From Paenibacillus validus NBRC 15382 (GTDB lineage Bacteria > Bacillota > Bacilli > Paenibacillales > NBRC-103111): a DNA stretch of 64,000 nucleotides. Positions 24,911-33,454 of the stretch are shown in pieces. Under the pieces are notes generated by a model that was not told the origin of the DNA, made no database searches, and saw only the letters and a program-made list of their open reading frames with translations. Position numbers and translations under genes: made by a program. Location: contig NZ_BIMH01000018.1 of NCBI RefSeq assembly GCF_004000985.1, positions 1-64,000 on the forward strand, in the 5' to 3' direction. The first letter of the stretch is position 1. The number at the start of each line of letters is the position of its first letter.

Positions 24911-25843
24911 CTACGCGGCCACGTCTCTCTTTGCAAATACCGTCCAGGACACCGCGTTAAAGAGCACAAAGTATGCGGCAAGCACGGCTAAGGAGAAGTT
25001 CATGCTCATCCCTTCCATCGGAACCCCGCCGTCCAAATACTTCGTTAAGTCGGTGTTGGCGAACAGCACATATTTCACCCATTCGAATTTGCTGAGTACG
25101 AACACGATTAGATTTCCCGTAAAGAGCAGCAGAATCGAGATCGCGACCGCCATGTTCACGCTGCGGAATACGGCGGAAATCATAAAGGCGAGCGTCACGA
25201 GCATCAACAAATTGACCGATTTCAGCCCATAGGTGCTCATCGAATGAAGAACCATGGAGCCTTCATGGACGGCGCCGTCTTTCACATACAAGTACGGGTC
25301 CGATACGCCTTCGAATCCGTGCGCGATCGAGCCGATGATGAAAGAGGCCGCAAACAACAGGCATAGCAGGATCAGGCCGAAACAAAAGGAGGCCAAATAT
25401 TTGGAAAGCAGCACCTTGGAGCGGCTGACCGGTCTCGTTAACAGCATCTTGATCGTTCCCGCGGAGAACTCGCCGGCCACGGCATCCGACGTGACGATAA
25501 CGGTAAAAAACGTGACGACCGCGATGTATACCGACAATTCGTTGACCGTTCCCCATACCGAGTTGTAAGGCTTGATGCTATGGGCTATCCGGTATTCGTT
25601 CACCATGATCTTGTTTCGAAGCGATTGCACCTCCGACTGAGGCATTTCCGGGTCGCCGACCGTCTTCTGAAGCTGGATATTCTCCTGTTCCAGCTGCGTC
25701 TGCCAGTTGCCCTCCTGCGGCGCCTTGTTCTGAAGAAACAGCGGCAGCAGCGTCAACAGCACGAGCAGCACCATGAAGCTCCACGTGCGAAAACGGCTAA
25801 AGATTTTCATATGTTCATTACGAACGAGCGACAGCAGATGCAT
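24911..25843 (-). CDS. ABC-2 type exporter permease
   Basis: A 310-residue membrane protein with six hydrophobic segments: one near the N-terminus, then a long outside loop of about 80 residues rich in Gln and Glu, then five more. Features such as VAGEFSAGTIKMLLTRPVSR identify the ABC-2 (BcrB/NatB-like) group. It forms an exporter with the ATPase encoded just upstream. The start is the ATG after AAGGAGGGGAGCCCGTG, and it overlaps the end of the ATPase gene by 26 nt. The likely role is export of a peptide or lipid-active compound, regulated by the adjacent two-component system. Confidence 0.85.
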   Translation of the reverse strand: MHLLSLVRNEHMKIFSRFRTWSFMVLLVLLTLLPLFLQNKAPQEGNWQTQLEQENIQLQKTVGDPEMPQSEVQSLRNKIMVNEYRIAHSIKPYNSVWGTVNELSVYIAVVTFFTVIVTSDAVAGEFSAGTIKMLLTRPVSRSKVLLSKYLASFCFGLILLCLLFAASFIIGSIAHGFEGVSDPYLYVKDGAVHEGSMVLHSMSTYGLKSVNLLMLVTLAFMISAVFRSVNMAVAISILLLFTGNLIVFVLSKFEWVKYVLFANTDLTKYLDGGVPMEGMSMNFSLAVLAAYFVLFNAVSWTVFAKRDVAA

Positions 25844-26804
25844 CACGGGCTCCCCTCCTTGTGATTTCCAAAAATTTGTCTTCGAGCGATTTTCCGCGCT
25901 TCGAAATGGCATATACCTTCACACCCGTGCCAACTAACCGGTCGGTAATGAGAGGGATGCTCTCCTTCAAGGCTTTCACCGAGAAGCCGTTCGGATGAAC
26001 CTCCCTGACGAATTCGGACGACATTCCCATCACTTGCTCGGCTCCATACTTCGGCTTATCAACCTCGAAGAAGACGTCCAGCACTTCGTCCCCTTCCTTG
26101 ACCTCCGCAAGCGATTGAATTTCCACCAACGCTCCGTTTTGAATGATGGCCGCGCGGTCACACATGAGCTCCATCTCGGACAACAGATGACTCGAAACGA
26201 TAATAGCCGTCCCTTCCACATGAGCCAGCACTTTCAAATAATCGCGAAGCTCGCGGATTCCGGCAGGGTCCAGCCCGTTCGTCGGTTCGTCCAGAACGAG
26301 AAGGGACGGCTTGTGAAGCAGCGCTTGCGCTACGCCAAGCCGTTGGCGCATCCCGAGCGAATACGTTTTTACTTTGTCATGGATCCGGTCTTCCAATCCG
26401 ACCAATTCGACCATTTCTTGGATCCTGTGCTTCGTAATGCCCGGAATCATGCGCGCGAAATGCAGCAGGTTTTTGTACCCGGACATATATTTGTACATTT
26501 CCGGGTTCTCCACGATCGAACCGACGAATTTCAACGCTTGCTTTTTCTGATGCCGGATACTGAACCCGTTTATTTTGATCTCTCCGGCCGATAAGGCAAT
26601 TAATCCGACCAGCATTCGAATGGTCGTCGTCTTCCCGGCGCCGTTCGGACCCAAGAAACCGAATACCTCACCCGGGTAGACGTCCAGTGAAAGTCCGCGT
26701 ACGACTTCCCGGCTTCCATAGGTTTTGGTTACATTCACAAGCTCCAAAATCGGTTTATCCGATTTTGTTGTTGCCGCAGCATATGGCCCTCCGCTCATCT
26801 CCAT
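25818..26804 (-). CDS. ABC exporter ATPase (BcrA/NatA-like)
   Basis: A 328-residue ATPase with Walker A GPNGAGKTTT, signature YSLGMRQRLGVAQALL and Walker B LLVLDEPTNGLD. About 100 C-terminal residues follow, as in BcrA-type drug or peptide exporters. The start was set at the ATG after GAGAGGTTGAAG; the open frame continues 18 codons upstream without a ribosome site. It is the first gene of a five-gene minus-strand operon with the permease, response regulator, kinase and a small membrane protein. Confidence 0.88.
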   Translation of the reverse strand: MEMSGGPYAAATTKSDKPILELVNVTKTYGSREVVRGLSLDVYPGEVFGFLGPNGAGKTTTIRMLVGLIALSAGEIKINGFSIRHQKKQALKFVGSIVENPEMYKYMSGYKNLLHFARMIPGITKHRIQEMVELVGLEDRIHDKVKTYSLGMRQRLGVAQALLHKPSLLVLDEPTNGLDPAGIRELRDYLKVLAHVEGTAIIVSSHLLSEMELMCDRAAIIQNGALVEIQSLAEVKEGDEVLDVFFEVDKPKYGAEQVMGMSSEFVREVHPNGFSVKALKESIPLITDRLVGTGVKVYAISKRGKSLEDKFLEITRRGARDASAVARS

Positions 26805-26912
26805 CTTCAACCTCTCGCTTTGGATTCTTCTGCCAGTATATAGACCGTGTATGAACAATTAATGAACGAATGATGGCGGTTAGATGAAGCCTTCACACTG
26901 CAGCAACGCCAA

Positions 26913-26948
26913 ACAACGGCGTCCCTCGGTAAAGAGGGACGCCGTTGT
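26913..26948. terminator. Strong hairpin terminator
   Basis: ACAACGGCGTCCCTC pairs perfectly with GAGGGACGCCGTTGT around GGTAAA. It lies 15 nt before the end of actP and stops leftward transcription from the acetate operon. Confidence 0.8.
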
Positions 26949-26962
26949 CTGTGAAGTTTGTA

Positions 26963-28495
26963 TTAACCTGCTTCCTGCATGCCTGTATTGGCCTTCACCA
27001 AGATCTCATCGTACTTCGCATCGTTGCGCTTGGACGAGAGCATGGTGCCTGCATAGGCTCCAAGGAAACCGAGCGGTATCGAGATAATGCCGGGATTCGT
27101 GAGCGAAATGAGCGGATTGCCGACGAGAACCGCCTTGCCGGCCACCGGGTCCCATACGTTGGGGCTGATCGCCACCAACGCCAGCGCGCTGATCAAGCCT
27201 ACGAGCATCCCCGTCACAGCGCCGGCCGTATTGAATCTCCGCCAGAACACGGTAAACACGAGCACGGGCAGATTGGCGCTTGCGGCGACGGCGAAAGCGA
27301 GTGCCACCAGGAACGCTACGTTGAGCTTTTGGGCGAATAACGCCAGCACGATGGAAATCAGCGCCACGCCGATGGAAGCCAGCTTCGCGGCCTTCACCTG
27401 CTCCTTCTCCGTCGCCTTCCCCTTACGTACGATATGCCCGTAGAAGTCATGAGCGAACGCGGATGCCGCCGAGAGGACGAGGCCGGCGACTACGGCCAGT
27501 ATGGTCGCGAAGGCCACAGCCGATACGAAGGCGAACAGGAAGTCTCCACCAAGCGCCTTGGCCAGCAGCGGAGCCGCCATGTTGCCGGCGGCGTTCGCCT
27601 GCACAATCACATCGTTTCCTACAAAAGCAGCTGCGCCGAACCCGAGGAAAATCGTCATCACATAAAACACGCCGATAATCCAGGTGGCGACGACCACGGA
27701 CTTCCTTGCGGTCGGGGCGTCTTTCACGGTAAAGAAGCGGATGAGAATATGCGGCAGTCCCGCCGTGCCGAGAACGAGCGCCAGATTGAGCGAGATCGTG
27801 TCCAGTCCGTTCGTAAACTTGTTGCCCGGATTTAAGAACGCCTCCTTCAGCGGCGTGACCGTAGCCATCTGCTCGAACATATACAGGACATTGAAATTGA
27901 ATTTGGCGAACACGATCAGCGAAATAATGAGCGTGCCTGCCATGAGGAGCACACACTTAATGATCTGCACCCAGCTGGTGGCCGTCATGCCGCCGAATAC
28001 GACATATACCGTCATCAGCGCACCAACGATCAAGACGGAGGTCGTATAGTCCAACCCAAGGAGGAGCTTGATCAAGGCGCCGGCTCCAACCAATTGGGCG
28101 ATCATATAAAAGATGGAAATCGTAATCGAATTGAGCGCCGCGACGCCCCGAACTTTCTTATCGTCGAATCGGGCCGCGATCATATCCGCCATCGTATACT
28201 TGCCTAAATTGCGCAGCGGCTCGGCGATCAAATAAAGCACGACGAGATAGGCGACCAGAAAGCCGATGCTGTAGAAAAAACCGTCGAACCCGAAAAGCGC
28301 GACCATCCCGGCAATGCCCAGGAATGAAGCGGCGGACATGTAATCGCCCGCTATGGCAAGACCGTTCTGCCAACCCGTTAATCCGCCCCCCGCGGTATAA
28401 AACTCGCTGGCGGTCTTCGTCTTTTTGGCCGCGTAATACGTAATGACCAACGTTCCCGCTACGATGACCAAAAAGAGGAGAAATGCCGTATTCAT
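26963..28495 (-). CDS. actP: Acetate/monocarboxylate:sodium symporter (ActP/MctP-like)
   Basis: A 510-residue member of the solute:sodium symporter family with about 13 membrane segments. Typical landmarks are FYTAGGGLTGWQNGLAIAGD, YMSAASFLGIAG, YTMADMIAARFDDKKVR and GTAGLPHILIRFFTVKDA. ActP proteins take up acetate and related short carboxylates with a cation. Its gene is three bases behind the DUF485 gene, with which it forms the conserved yjcH-actP pair, and downstream of acsA in the same direction. This suggests uptake and activation of acetate as one unit. Confidence 0.9.
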   Translation of the reverse strand: MNTAFLLFLVIVAGTLVITYYAAKKTKTASEFYTAGGGLTGWQNGLAIAGDYMSAASFLGIAGMVALFGFDGFFYSIGFLVAYLVVLYLIAEPLRNLGKYTMADMIAARFDDKKVRGVAALNSITISIFYMIAQLVGAGALIKLLLGLDYTTSVLIVGALMTVYVVFGGMTATSWVQIIKCVLLMAGTLIISLIVFAKFNFNVLYMFEQMATVTPLKEAFLNPGNKFTNGLDTISLNLALVLGTAGLPHILIRFFTVKDAPTARKSVVVATWIIGVFYVMTIFLGFGAAAFVGNDVIVQANAAGNMAAPLLAKALGGDFLFAFVSAVAFATILAVVAGLVLSAASAFAHDFYGHIVRKGKATEKEQVKAAKLASIGVALISIVLALFAQKLNVAFLVALAFAVAASANLPVLVFTVFWRRFNTAGAVTGMLVGLISALALVAISPNVWDPVAGKAVLVGNPLISLTNPGIISIPLGFLGAYAGTMLSSKRNDAKYDEILVKANTGMQEAG

Positions 28496-28498
28496 GGA

Positions 28499-28825
28499 TC
28501 ATCCCGCCTTTCGTAGGCTTGTTTTCGAATCTTCTTTGATTTTCTCCGCCAATTCATCAAACTCGACGGCTTTGCGGGTATACAGAGAGCACAAGACCCA
28601 AGTCATAATAAATTGCGCGGAAGCAAATACCCAAGCCCAAGTGATCGAACCGAACGCCTTCTCATTCAGCACTTTCGAATACGAGGTCATGATCGGAAGA
28701 ACGAAATAGAACACCAGGAAGAAGACCGACATCGGTAAAATAAATCGTTTTTTCTTGGCCATCAGCCTTTGAAAAGAATCGGATCTTACAATTTCACTGT
28801 AAGGATTGTGGGATTGTTCTTTCAT
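28499..28825 (-). CDS. DUF485 membrane protein (YjcH-like)
   Basis: A 108-residue protein with two membrane segments (about 27-48 and 62-83). The conserved FILPMSVFFLVFYFVLPIM and ITWAWVFASAQFIMTW regions place it in DUF485. In E. coli and many bacteria yjcH precedes actP and is co-transcribed with it. Its biochemical role is unknown; it may stabilise or modulate the symporter. It lies 22 nt after acsA and 3 nt before actP. Confidence 0.85.
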   Translation of the reverse strand: MKEQSHNPYSEIVRSDSFQRLMAKKKRFILPMSVFFLVFYFVLPIMTSYSKVLNEKAFGSITWAWVFASAQFIMTWVLCSLYTRKAVEFDELAEKIKEDSKTSLRKAG

Positions 28826-28847
28826 GGTTGTATTCCCCTCCTATAGA

Positions 28848-30575
28848 TTAGTCCTCGATTGTCGACAAATCGCCCGTAGGAAGCCCAAGCTCTTTCGCTT
28901 TCAGAACCCGGCGCATAATTTTTCCGGAACGGGTTTTGGGCAGCTTCTCCAGCACTTCGAACTCCCGCGGAGCCGCATGAGCGGAAAGCCCGGTTTTCAC
29001 AAACAACCGAATGTGATCCAGCAGCTCGTCAGATGGCGCATAGCCCTCGCGCAGCGCAATGAACGCCTTGATGATTTCCCCCCGCAGCGGGTCCGGCTTG
29101 CCGATCACTCCCGCTTCCGCCACCGCCGGATGCTCGACGAGCTTGCTCTCCACCTCGAAAGGACCGACACGCTCGCCCGATGTATTGATCACATCGTCCA
29201 CCCGCCCTTGAAACCAGAAGTAACCGTCCTCATCCATGTAAGCGGAATCCCCCGATATATACCAGCCGGGGACGGAGAAATATTCGTCATACTTGGCGGG
29301 GTTGTTCCAAATTTGCCGCATCATGGACGGCCAGCCGGTTTTGACGGCCAAATTCCCCAGCGAATTAGGAGGAAGCACATTCCCCTGATTGTCTACAATC
29401 GCGGCCTCGATCCCCGGGAACGGCTTGCCCATCGAGCCCGGCCTGATGTCCATACATGGCAGATTGACGATCATGTGAGCTCCGGTTTCCGTCATCCACC
29501 AAGTATCATGAATGCGCTTGCCGTAAACTTTAAGCCCCCATCGGATGACCTCCGGATTCAGCGGCTCTCCGACCGAGAGCACGTGCCGCAGTCTGCCGAA
29601 GCTGTACTTGGCCGTCAGTTCGTCCCCGGCGGACATCAGCATGCGAAACGCCGTCGGAGCGCTGTACCAAACCGTGACCCCATAGTCTTGGAGCGTCCGG
29701 TACCAGCCGTCAGCGGAGAATCTTCCTCCGCGAACCAAATTCGTCGCCCCGTTCAGCCAGGGCGCAAAAATTCCATAGGAGGTTCCCGTCACCCATCCCG
29801 GGTCCGCCGTACACCAATAAATGTCGTCTTCCTGCAAATCAAGCACCCATTTGCCTGTAATATAATGCTGGATCATGGCGCCTTGAACGTGCAGCACGCC
29901 TTTCGGCTTCCCGGTAGAGCCGGACGTATAGTGAAGGATCATCGGGTCTTCGAGCGAGCCCCAGGCCAGCTCCAGCTCCTCCTCCGATTCGGCCATCGCC
30001 TGCTTGAAATTCACTTCGCCCGCGGCATATTCCGGCTGCTCGTCCACGATGATCAAATGGCGCAGATTCGGCAGCTTCCCGCGCGGCACACGCTCCTTCA
30101 AAGCTGCGGTCGTCACCAGCACCGCAGCCTCGGCATCCGCAAGCCGGTCGGTTACGGCGCCTTCCATGAAGGCCTCGAACAGCGGGCCGACGACCGCGCC
30201 GATTTTGAACGCGCCGAGCATCCCGATGTAGACTTCAGGCGATCGCGGCATGAAGAAGAAGACGCGGTCTCCTTTGCTTACGCCCAGTCTTTGAAGCAAA
30301 TGCCCGAATCGATTGGATAGCTTCCGAAGGTCTTCGAACGTATACGATTCGCGGCGGTGATCGTCTGCATACAAGAGCGCCGTTTTATTTTTCCGGGGTC
30401 CCGTCGTATGGCGGTCGATCAATTCATAGGCCATGTTGACTTTACCGGTTGTGTGCCAGCTGAAATCCGCATGTACATCCTCAAACCGGAATGTTCCGTA
30501 TACGGATTCATAATTTTTCAGATGATGCTGCCCCCCATCGGGAGGTATAATTTCTTTCATTTCCAATGTCCCCAT
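28848..30575 (-). CDS. acsA: Acetyl-CoA synthetase (acetate-CoA ligase)
   Basis: A 575-residue AMP-forming ligase. The phosphate loop is YTSGSTGKPKGVLH, followed by WCTADPGWVTGTSYG, DTWWMTETGAH and the core motif YFWFQGRVDDVINTSGERVG. The C-terminal PKTRSGKIMRR carries the Lys that is acetylated to switch the enzyme off in Bacillus. It makes acetyl-CoA from acetate, ATP and CoA. The ATG lies 12 bases after GGAGG; an ATG five codons later after GGGGA is possible. A CcpA-like site lies 38 nt upstream, which fits the known glucose repression of acsA in B. subtilis. Confidence 0.92.
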   Translation of the reverse strand: MGTLEMKEIIPPDGGQHHLKNYESVYGTFRFEDVHADFSWHTTGKVNMAYELIDRHTTGPRKNKTALLYADDHRRESYTFEDLRKLSNRFGHLLQRLGVSKGDRVFFFMPRSPEVYIGMLGAFKIGAVVGPLFEAFMEGAVTDRLADAEAAVLVTTAALKERVPRGKLPNLRHLIIVDEQPEYAAGEVNFKQAMAESEEELELAWGSLEDPMILHYTSGSTGKPKGVLHVQGAMIQHYITGKWVLDLQEDDIYWCTADPGWVTGTSYGIFAPWLNGATNLVRGGRFSADGWYRTLQDYGVTVWYSAPTAFRMLMSAGDELTAKYSFGRLRHVLSVGEPLNPEVIRWGLKVYGKRIHDTWWMTETGAHMIVNLPCMDIRPGSMGKPFPGIEAAIVDNQGNVLPPNSLGNLAVKTGWPSMMRQIWNNPAKYDEYFSVPGWYISGDSAYMDEDGYFWFQGRVDDVINTSGERVGPFEVESKLVEHPAVAEAGVIGKPDPLRGEIIKAFIALREGYAPSDELLDHIRLFVKTGLSAHAAPREFEVLEKLPKTRSGKIMRRVLKAKELGLPTGDLSTIED

Positions 30576-30612
30576 CGGTTAGGATCGCCTCCGCTGCCCT
30601 ATTTACGCTATT

Positions 30613-30626
30613 TGTAAGCGCTTTAT
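30613..30626. promoter_or_regulatory. CcpA (cre)-like site upstream of acsA
   Basis: TGTAAGCGCTTTAT matches the cre consensus TGWAANCGNTNWCA at 12 of 14 positions. It lies just downstream of a TAAAAT that may be the acsA -10, a position suited to repression. Confidence 0.45.
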
Positions 30627-30698
30627 TATTTTAGCATGGAAAGCACGCCCTGGAGAGCTTTTCGGCGCGAAATGTCAGAATGCTATCCTCAAATTCAT

Positions 30699-30728
30699 AA
30701 AAAACGGCCCTAAACGAACGATGGCCGC
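30699..30728 (-). terminator. Terminator of the LytS-LytR fusion gene
   Basis: On the minus strand CGGCC pairs with GGCCG around a 13-nt loop and runs into TTTTTTATG. The stem is short, so readthrough into acsA is possible. Confidence 0.45.
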
Positions 30729-30735
30729 AGGCCTG

Positions 30736-33270
30736 CTACTCCCCCTGCAGCCGTTTGATCAACTCTTTGGCCGCCACCCGCGATAAAGGAATTCGGCTGC
30801 GCTTCGCGTCCTTCAGAATGACGTTATAAGCGCCGTTAAACCACGGTTCGATCTCATCGATAAATTCTACATTGACCAAATAACTGCGATGCGGCCGAAA
30901 AAAAGAGTACCCCGTCAGCTTTTCTTCCAATTCCTGAAGCGTTTGTCGCGTCGCATGTACCTGCCCGTCGGCCATGTGAATCTGCGTCAGCTTCTCTTCT
31001 TTGACGGCAAAGCCTACCTTCATAGGCTCGACCACGATCATACGACTCCCGTCATCGATCAACAATTTCGGTTTGATCGATGACGCGAGCGTCTTGACGC
31101 CTTCCGCGGCGGCAGGCGCTGCGCCGGCAGCGGAAGGGCCCGCGACCTCTCCGGAGGCCGCCAGCCTGCTGCGTATGCGCTGCAAGGCTTGCCGAAGGCG
31201 CTCCTCATCATAAGGCTTCAGCAAATAATCGACGGCCTCCAGCCGGAACGCTTCTAAGGCATATTGCTCATAAGCCGTCGCAAAGACGATGAAAGGCCGC
31301 GGCTCGACCTGCATGAGGCTTTGCGCCGTTTGCACCCCATCCAGCCCCGGCATGTGGATATCCAGAAATACGACATCCGGCTTGTGCATGCCCGCCAGCT
31401 CCAGCAGCTCGGCGCCATTCGTTGCGAACGGAAGAAGCTCGACATCGTGTTCCCGGGACAATAAGTAGGTCAGTTCTTCCCGCGCCAACCGTTCATCTTC
31501 AGCTATCATGACTTTCATTCGTCGATTCACGCTTTCATCAGCTTGATAGGGAATCGTAAACTCAATGCGGGCTCCGCCCTCCGGCCGGTTGCTGAATCTC
31601 AGTCTGGATCCCGGCCCGAACAAGTTGATCAGCCGCCTGTTCACGTTATATAAGCCGAGGCCCGTGCTCTCCGTGCCGTGCGCCGGGACCTGGCCTAATT
31701 TGTCCAACAGCCCGGCAGGAAACCCGCTTCCGTTATCCTCTACGGTTACCTGAACCCCGTCCCCGCCGCGGCGCAGCGCAGCGAGAATCTCACCCTGACC
31801 GGTCCTGCCCTTCAAGCCGTGGTGAATGCTGTTCTCCACCAGAGGCTGAAGCGTAGACGGCGGAATGGCGACGGCCTCCAGCCCCGGCTCGCAGACGCAC
31901 TTCACGGAAAGGCGGTCCTCAAACCGGATATGAACGATCCCGAGATACGTCTGCAGATGCTCCAGCTCCTTGTAGAGCGGAACGAGCGGGGATTGGGTCA
32001 TGGTTAAATTCATTCGCATGTAGCTGCCGAGCTGAACCGTAACCCGTCTGGCCGCGTCGGGGTTTACCCGGATCAACGTAACGATGGCATTCAAGGTATT
32101 GAACAAAAAGTGAGGATTGATTTGCGCTTGCAGCGCTTTAAGCTCCGCATCCTTCATCAACCCCCGGAGCTCCTCCGCCATCGCGATGTCGAGCTGAATC
32201 GAGATCAGCTTGCTGAGGCCCTTGGCAAAGGCCTCCTCCACCGGACGGATCTGCCTCACGCTATGGTAATACAGCTTGATCAACCCGGCAACCTGTCCCC
32301 CGTTCCGGAACGGAACGATAATGGCCGCGCCCAGAGCAGGGTGCTGCGGCTGAATGTGCTCCTTGGCTTTGGCGATTTGAATTTCTCCGGTCTGGATCGC
32401 CTTGCGGGACAATTCGGTCTTGATACGCTCACCTTGAAAGAGACTTGTCGTCCCAATACCGACATGAGCGAGTATTTCTTCCGTATCCGTGACCGCTACC
32501 GCGTTGGCGCGAAGCTCGCGGCGGAGTATGTTCGCCGTCGCTTCCGCCGTTTCGAAAGTTAACCCCTGCTTGAGATAAGGAAGCGCCATCTCGGCGATAT
32601 GAAGCGCGCGTTGGGTTTCCGAGGCCGACGCCCGCTCTTCCTCCCTCAAGACAGCCAATATCATGGCGACGAAGATGCCGACCCCGATACTATTGGCGAC
32701 GACCATCGGAACCCCGATCAGGTTCACCATGCGGATCGCGGATGCCGAAGATTCCGTGGCGATGAGAATGACGCCCATTTGCAGAACCGGCGCGAACACG
32801 CTGATAAACAAAGCCTTCACCGGAGCTATCACTCGTTCTTCGGCAAAAAAACGGGCCACTAAACCGGCAAGGAGACCTATAACCGGCGTTGACCACGCCT
32901 CGGCGGCGCCTGTCAGCCCCCCCATCCAATAGGCGTGAACGCCGGATAGAATCCCGGCTCCCGTACCTACGGCGACGCCGCCGAGAAGGCCGGCCATCAC
33001 AATGCCGATCAAGGCCGAATCCGCCATAGCTTCATCGGGACCGAGAGATGCCGCGAAAAAATAGGAGCCGATTCCCTCCTCCCCGATCGTGACTCCGGCA
33101 TACGTCCCCCCTATGCTGACCAACCCAAAAAACAGAGAAAACGTCACCCCTGTCTTCCAGTCCATTCTCCGATCGAGCAAGTAACGGAATTGCGGAATAC
33201 GGGTAAGGATAAACGTAATCAACAATAAAAGGCCCATCCGCTCAAAGAGCAGCAGCGTTAACTGCTCCAC
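30736..33270 (-). CDS. LytS-LytR single-chain sensor kinase/response regulator fusion
   Basis: An 844-residue protein joining two normally separate partners. Residues about 1-200 are the 5TM-LYT sensor, about 215-350 a GAF domain, and about 375-575 the kinase, with the phosphorylated His387 in QINPHFLFNTLN and DNGSGFP and TGLGLYNV ATP motifs. From residue 585 a complete LytR-type regulator begins (MKVMIAEDERLAREEL), with the phosphorylated Asp637 in FLDIHMPG and a C-terminal LytTR DNA-binding domain (SFFRPHRSYLVN). The joint has no stop and no internal ribosome site. The GTG start follows GGGGAGGCATACAG. Related pairs sense pyruvate or acetate, which fits the acsA-actP genes downstream. Confidence 0.85.
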   Translation of the reverse strand: MEQLTLLLFERMGLLLLITFILTRIPQFRYLLDRRMDWKTGVTFSLFFGLVSIGGTYAGVTIGEEGIGSYFFAASLGPDEAMADSALIGIVMAGLLGGVAVGTGAGILSGVHAYWMGGLTGAAEAWSTPVIGLLAGLVARFFAEERVIAPVKALFISVFAPVLQMGVILIATESSASAIRMVNLIGVPMVVANSIGVGIFVAMILAVLREEERASASETQRALHIAEMALPYLKQGLTFETAEATANILRRELRANAVAVTDTEEILAHVGIGTTSLFQGERIKTELSRKAIQTGEIQIAKAKEHIQPQHPALGAAIIVPFRNGGQVAGLIKLYYHSVRQIRPVEEAFAKGLSKLISIQLDIAMAEELRGLMKDAELKALQAQINPHFLFNTLNAIVTLIRVNPDAARRVTVQLGSYMRMNLTMTQSPLVPLYKELEHLQTYLGIVHIRFEDRLSVKCVCEPGLEAVAIPPSTLQPLVENSIHHGLKGRTGQGEILAALRRGGDGVQVTVEDNGSGFPAGLLDKLGQVPAHGTESTGLGLYNVNRRLINLFGPGSRLRFSNRPEGGARIEFTIPYQADESVNRRMKVMIAEDERLAREELTYLLSREHDVELLPFATNGAELLELAGMHKPDVVFLDIHMPGLDGVQTAQSLMQVEPRPFIVFATAYEQYALEAFRLEAVDYLLKPYDEERLRQALQRIRSRLAASGEVAGPSAAGAAPAAAEGVKTLASSIKPKLLIDDGSRMIVVEPMKVGFAVKEEKLTQIHMADGQVHATRQTLQELEEKLTGYSFFRPHRSYLVNVEFIDEIEPWFNGAYNVILKDAKRSRIPLSRVAAKELIKRLQGE

Positions 33271-33384
33271 CTGTATGCCTCCCCTGGCTTTCACTGATTG
33301 TCTGTCTATATTATAACAGAAAATGGAAGATTGCGACCCATGATCATGCTTCCGTACACGGGCAGCCCCTAAGACTGTCCTTCT

Positions 33385-33413
33385 TTGGGTTTCTTTCGCC
33401 GTTCTTGTATAAT
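33385..33413 (+). promoter_or_regulatory. Putative sigma-A promoter of the sugar-sensing operon
   Basis: TTGGGT and a perfect TATAAT are 17 bp apart. The -10 ends 41 nt before the GTG start of the binding protein gene. Confidence 0.5.
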
Positions 33414-33454
33414 AAGCCTACGTCGGAACGTCGCCAAAGGAGCTGAGCTGAAGC

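Noticed and set aside
28806-30320. Open frame of 504 codons antisense to acsA
   Set aside because: acsA is unmistakable on the other strand. The antisense product has no recognisable domain and no ribosome site.
31480-31560. Frameshift error creating the LytS-LytR fusion
   Set aside because: Both halves are full length and read in one frame without any compensating shift. An error would have to remove exactly a stop codon. It remains possible and is listed as a check.
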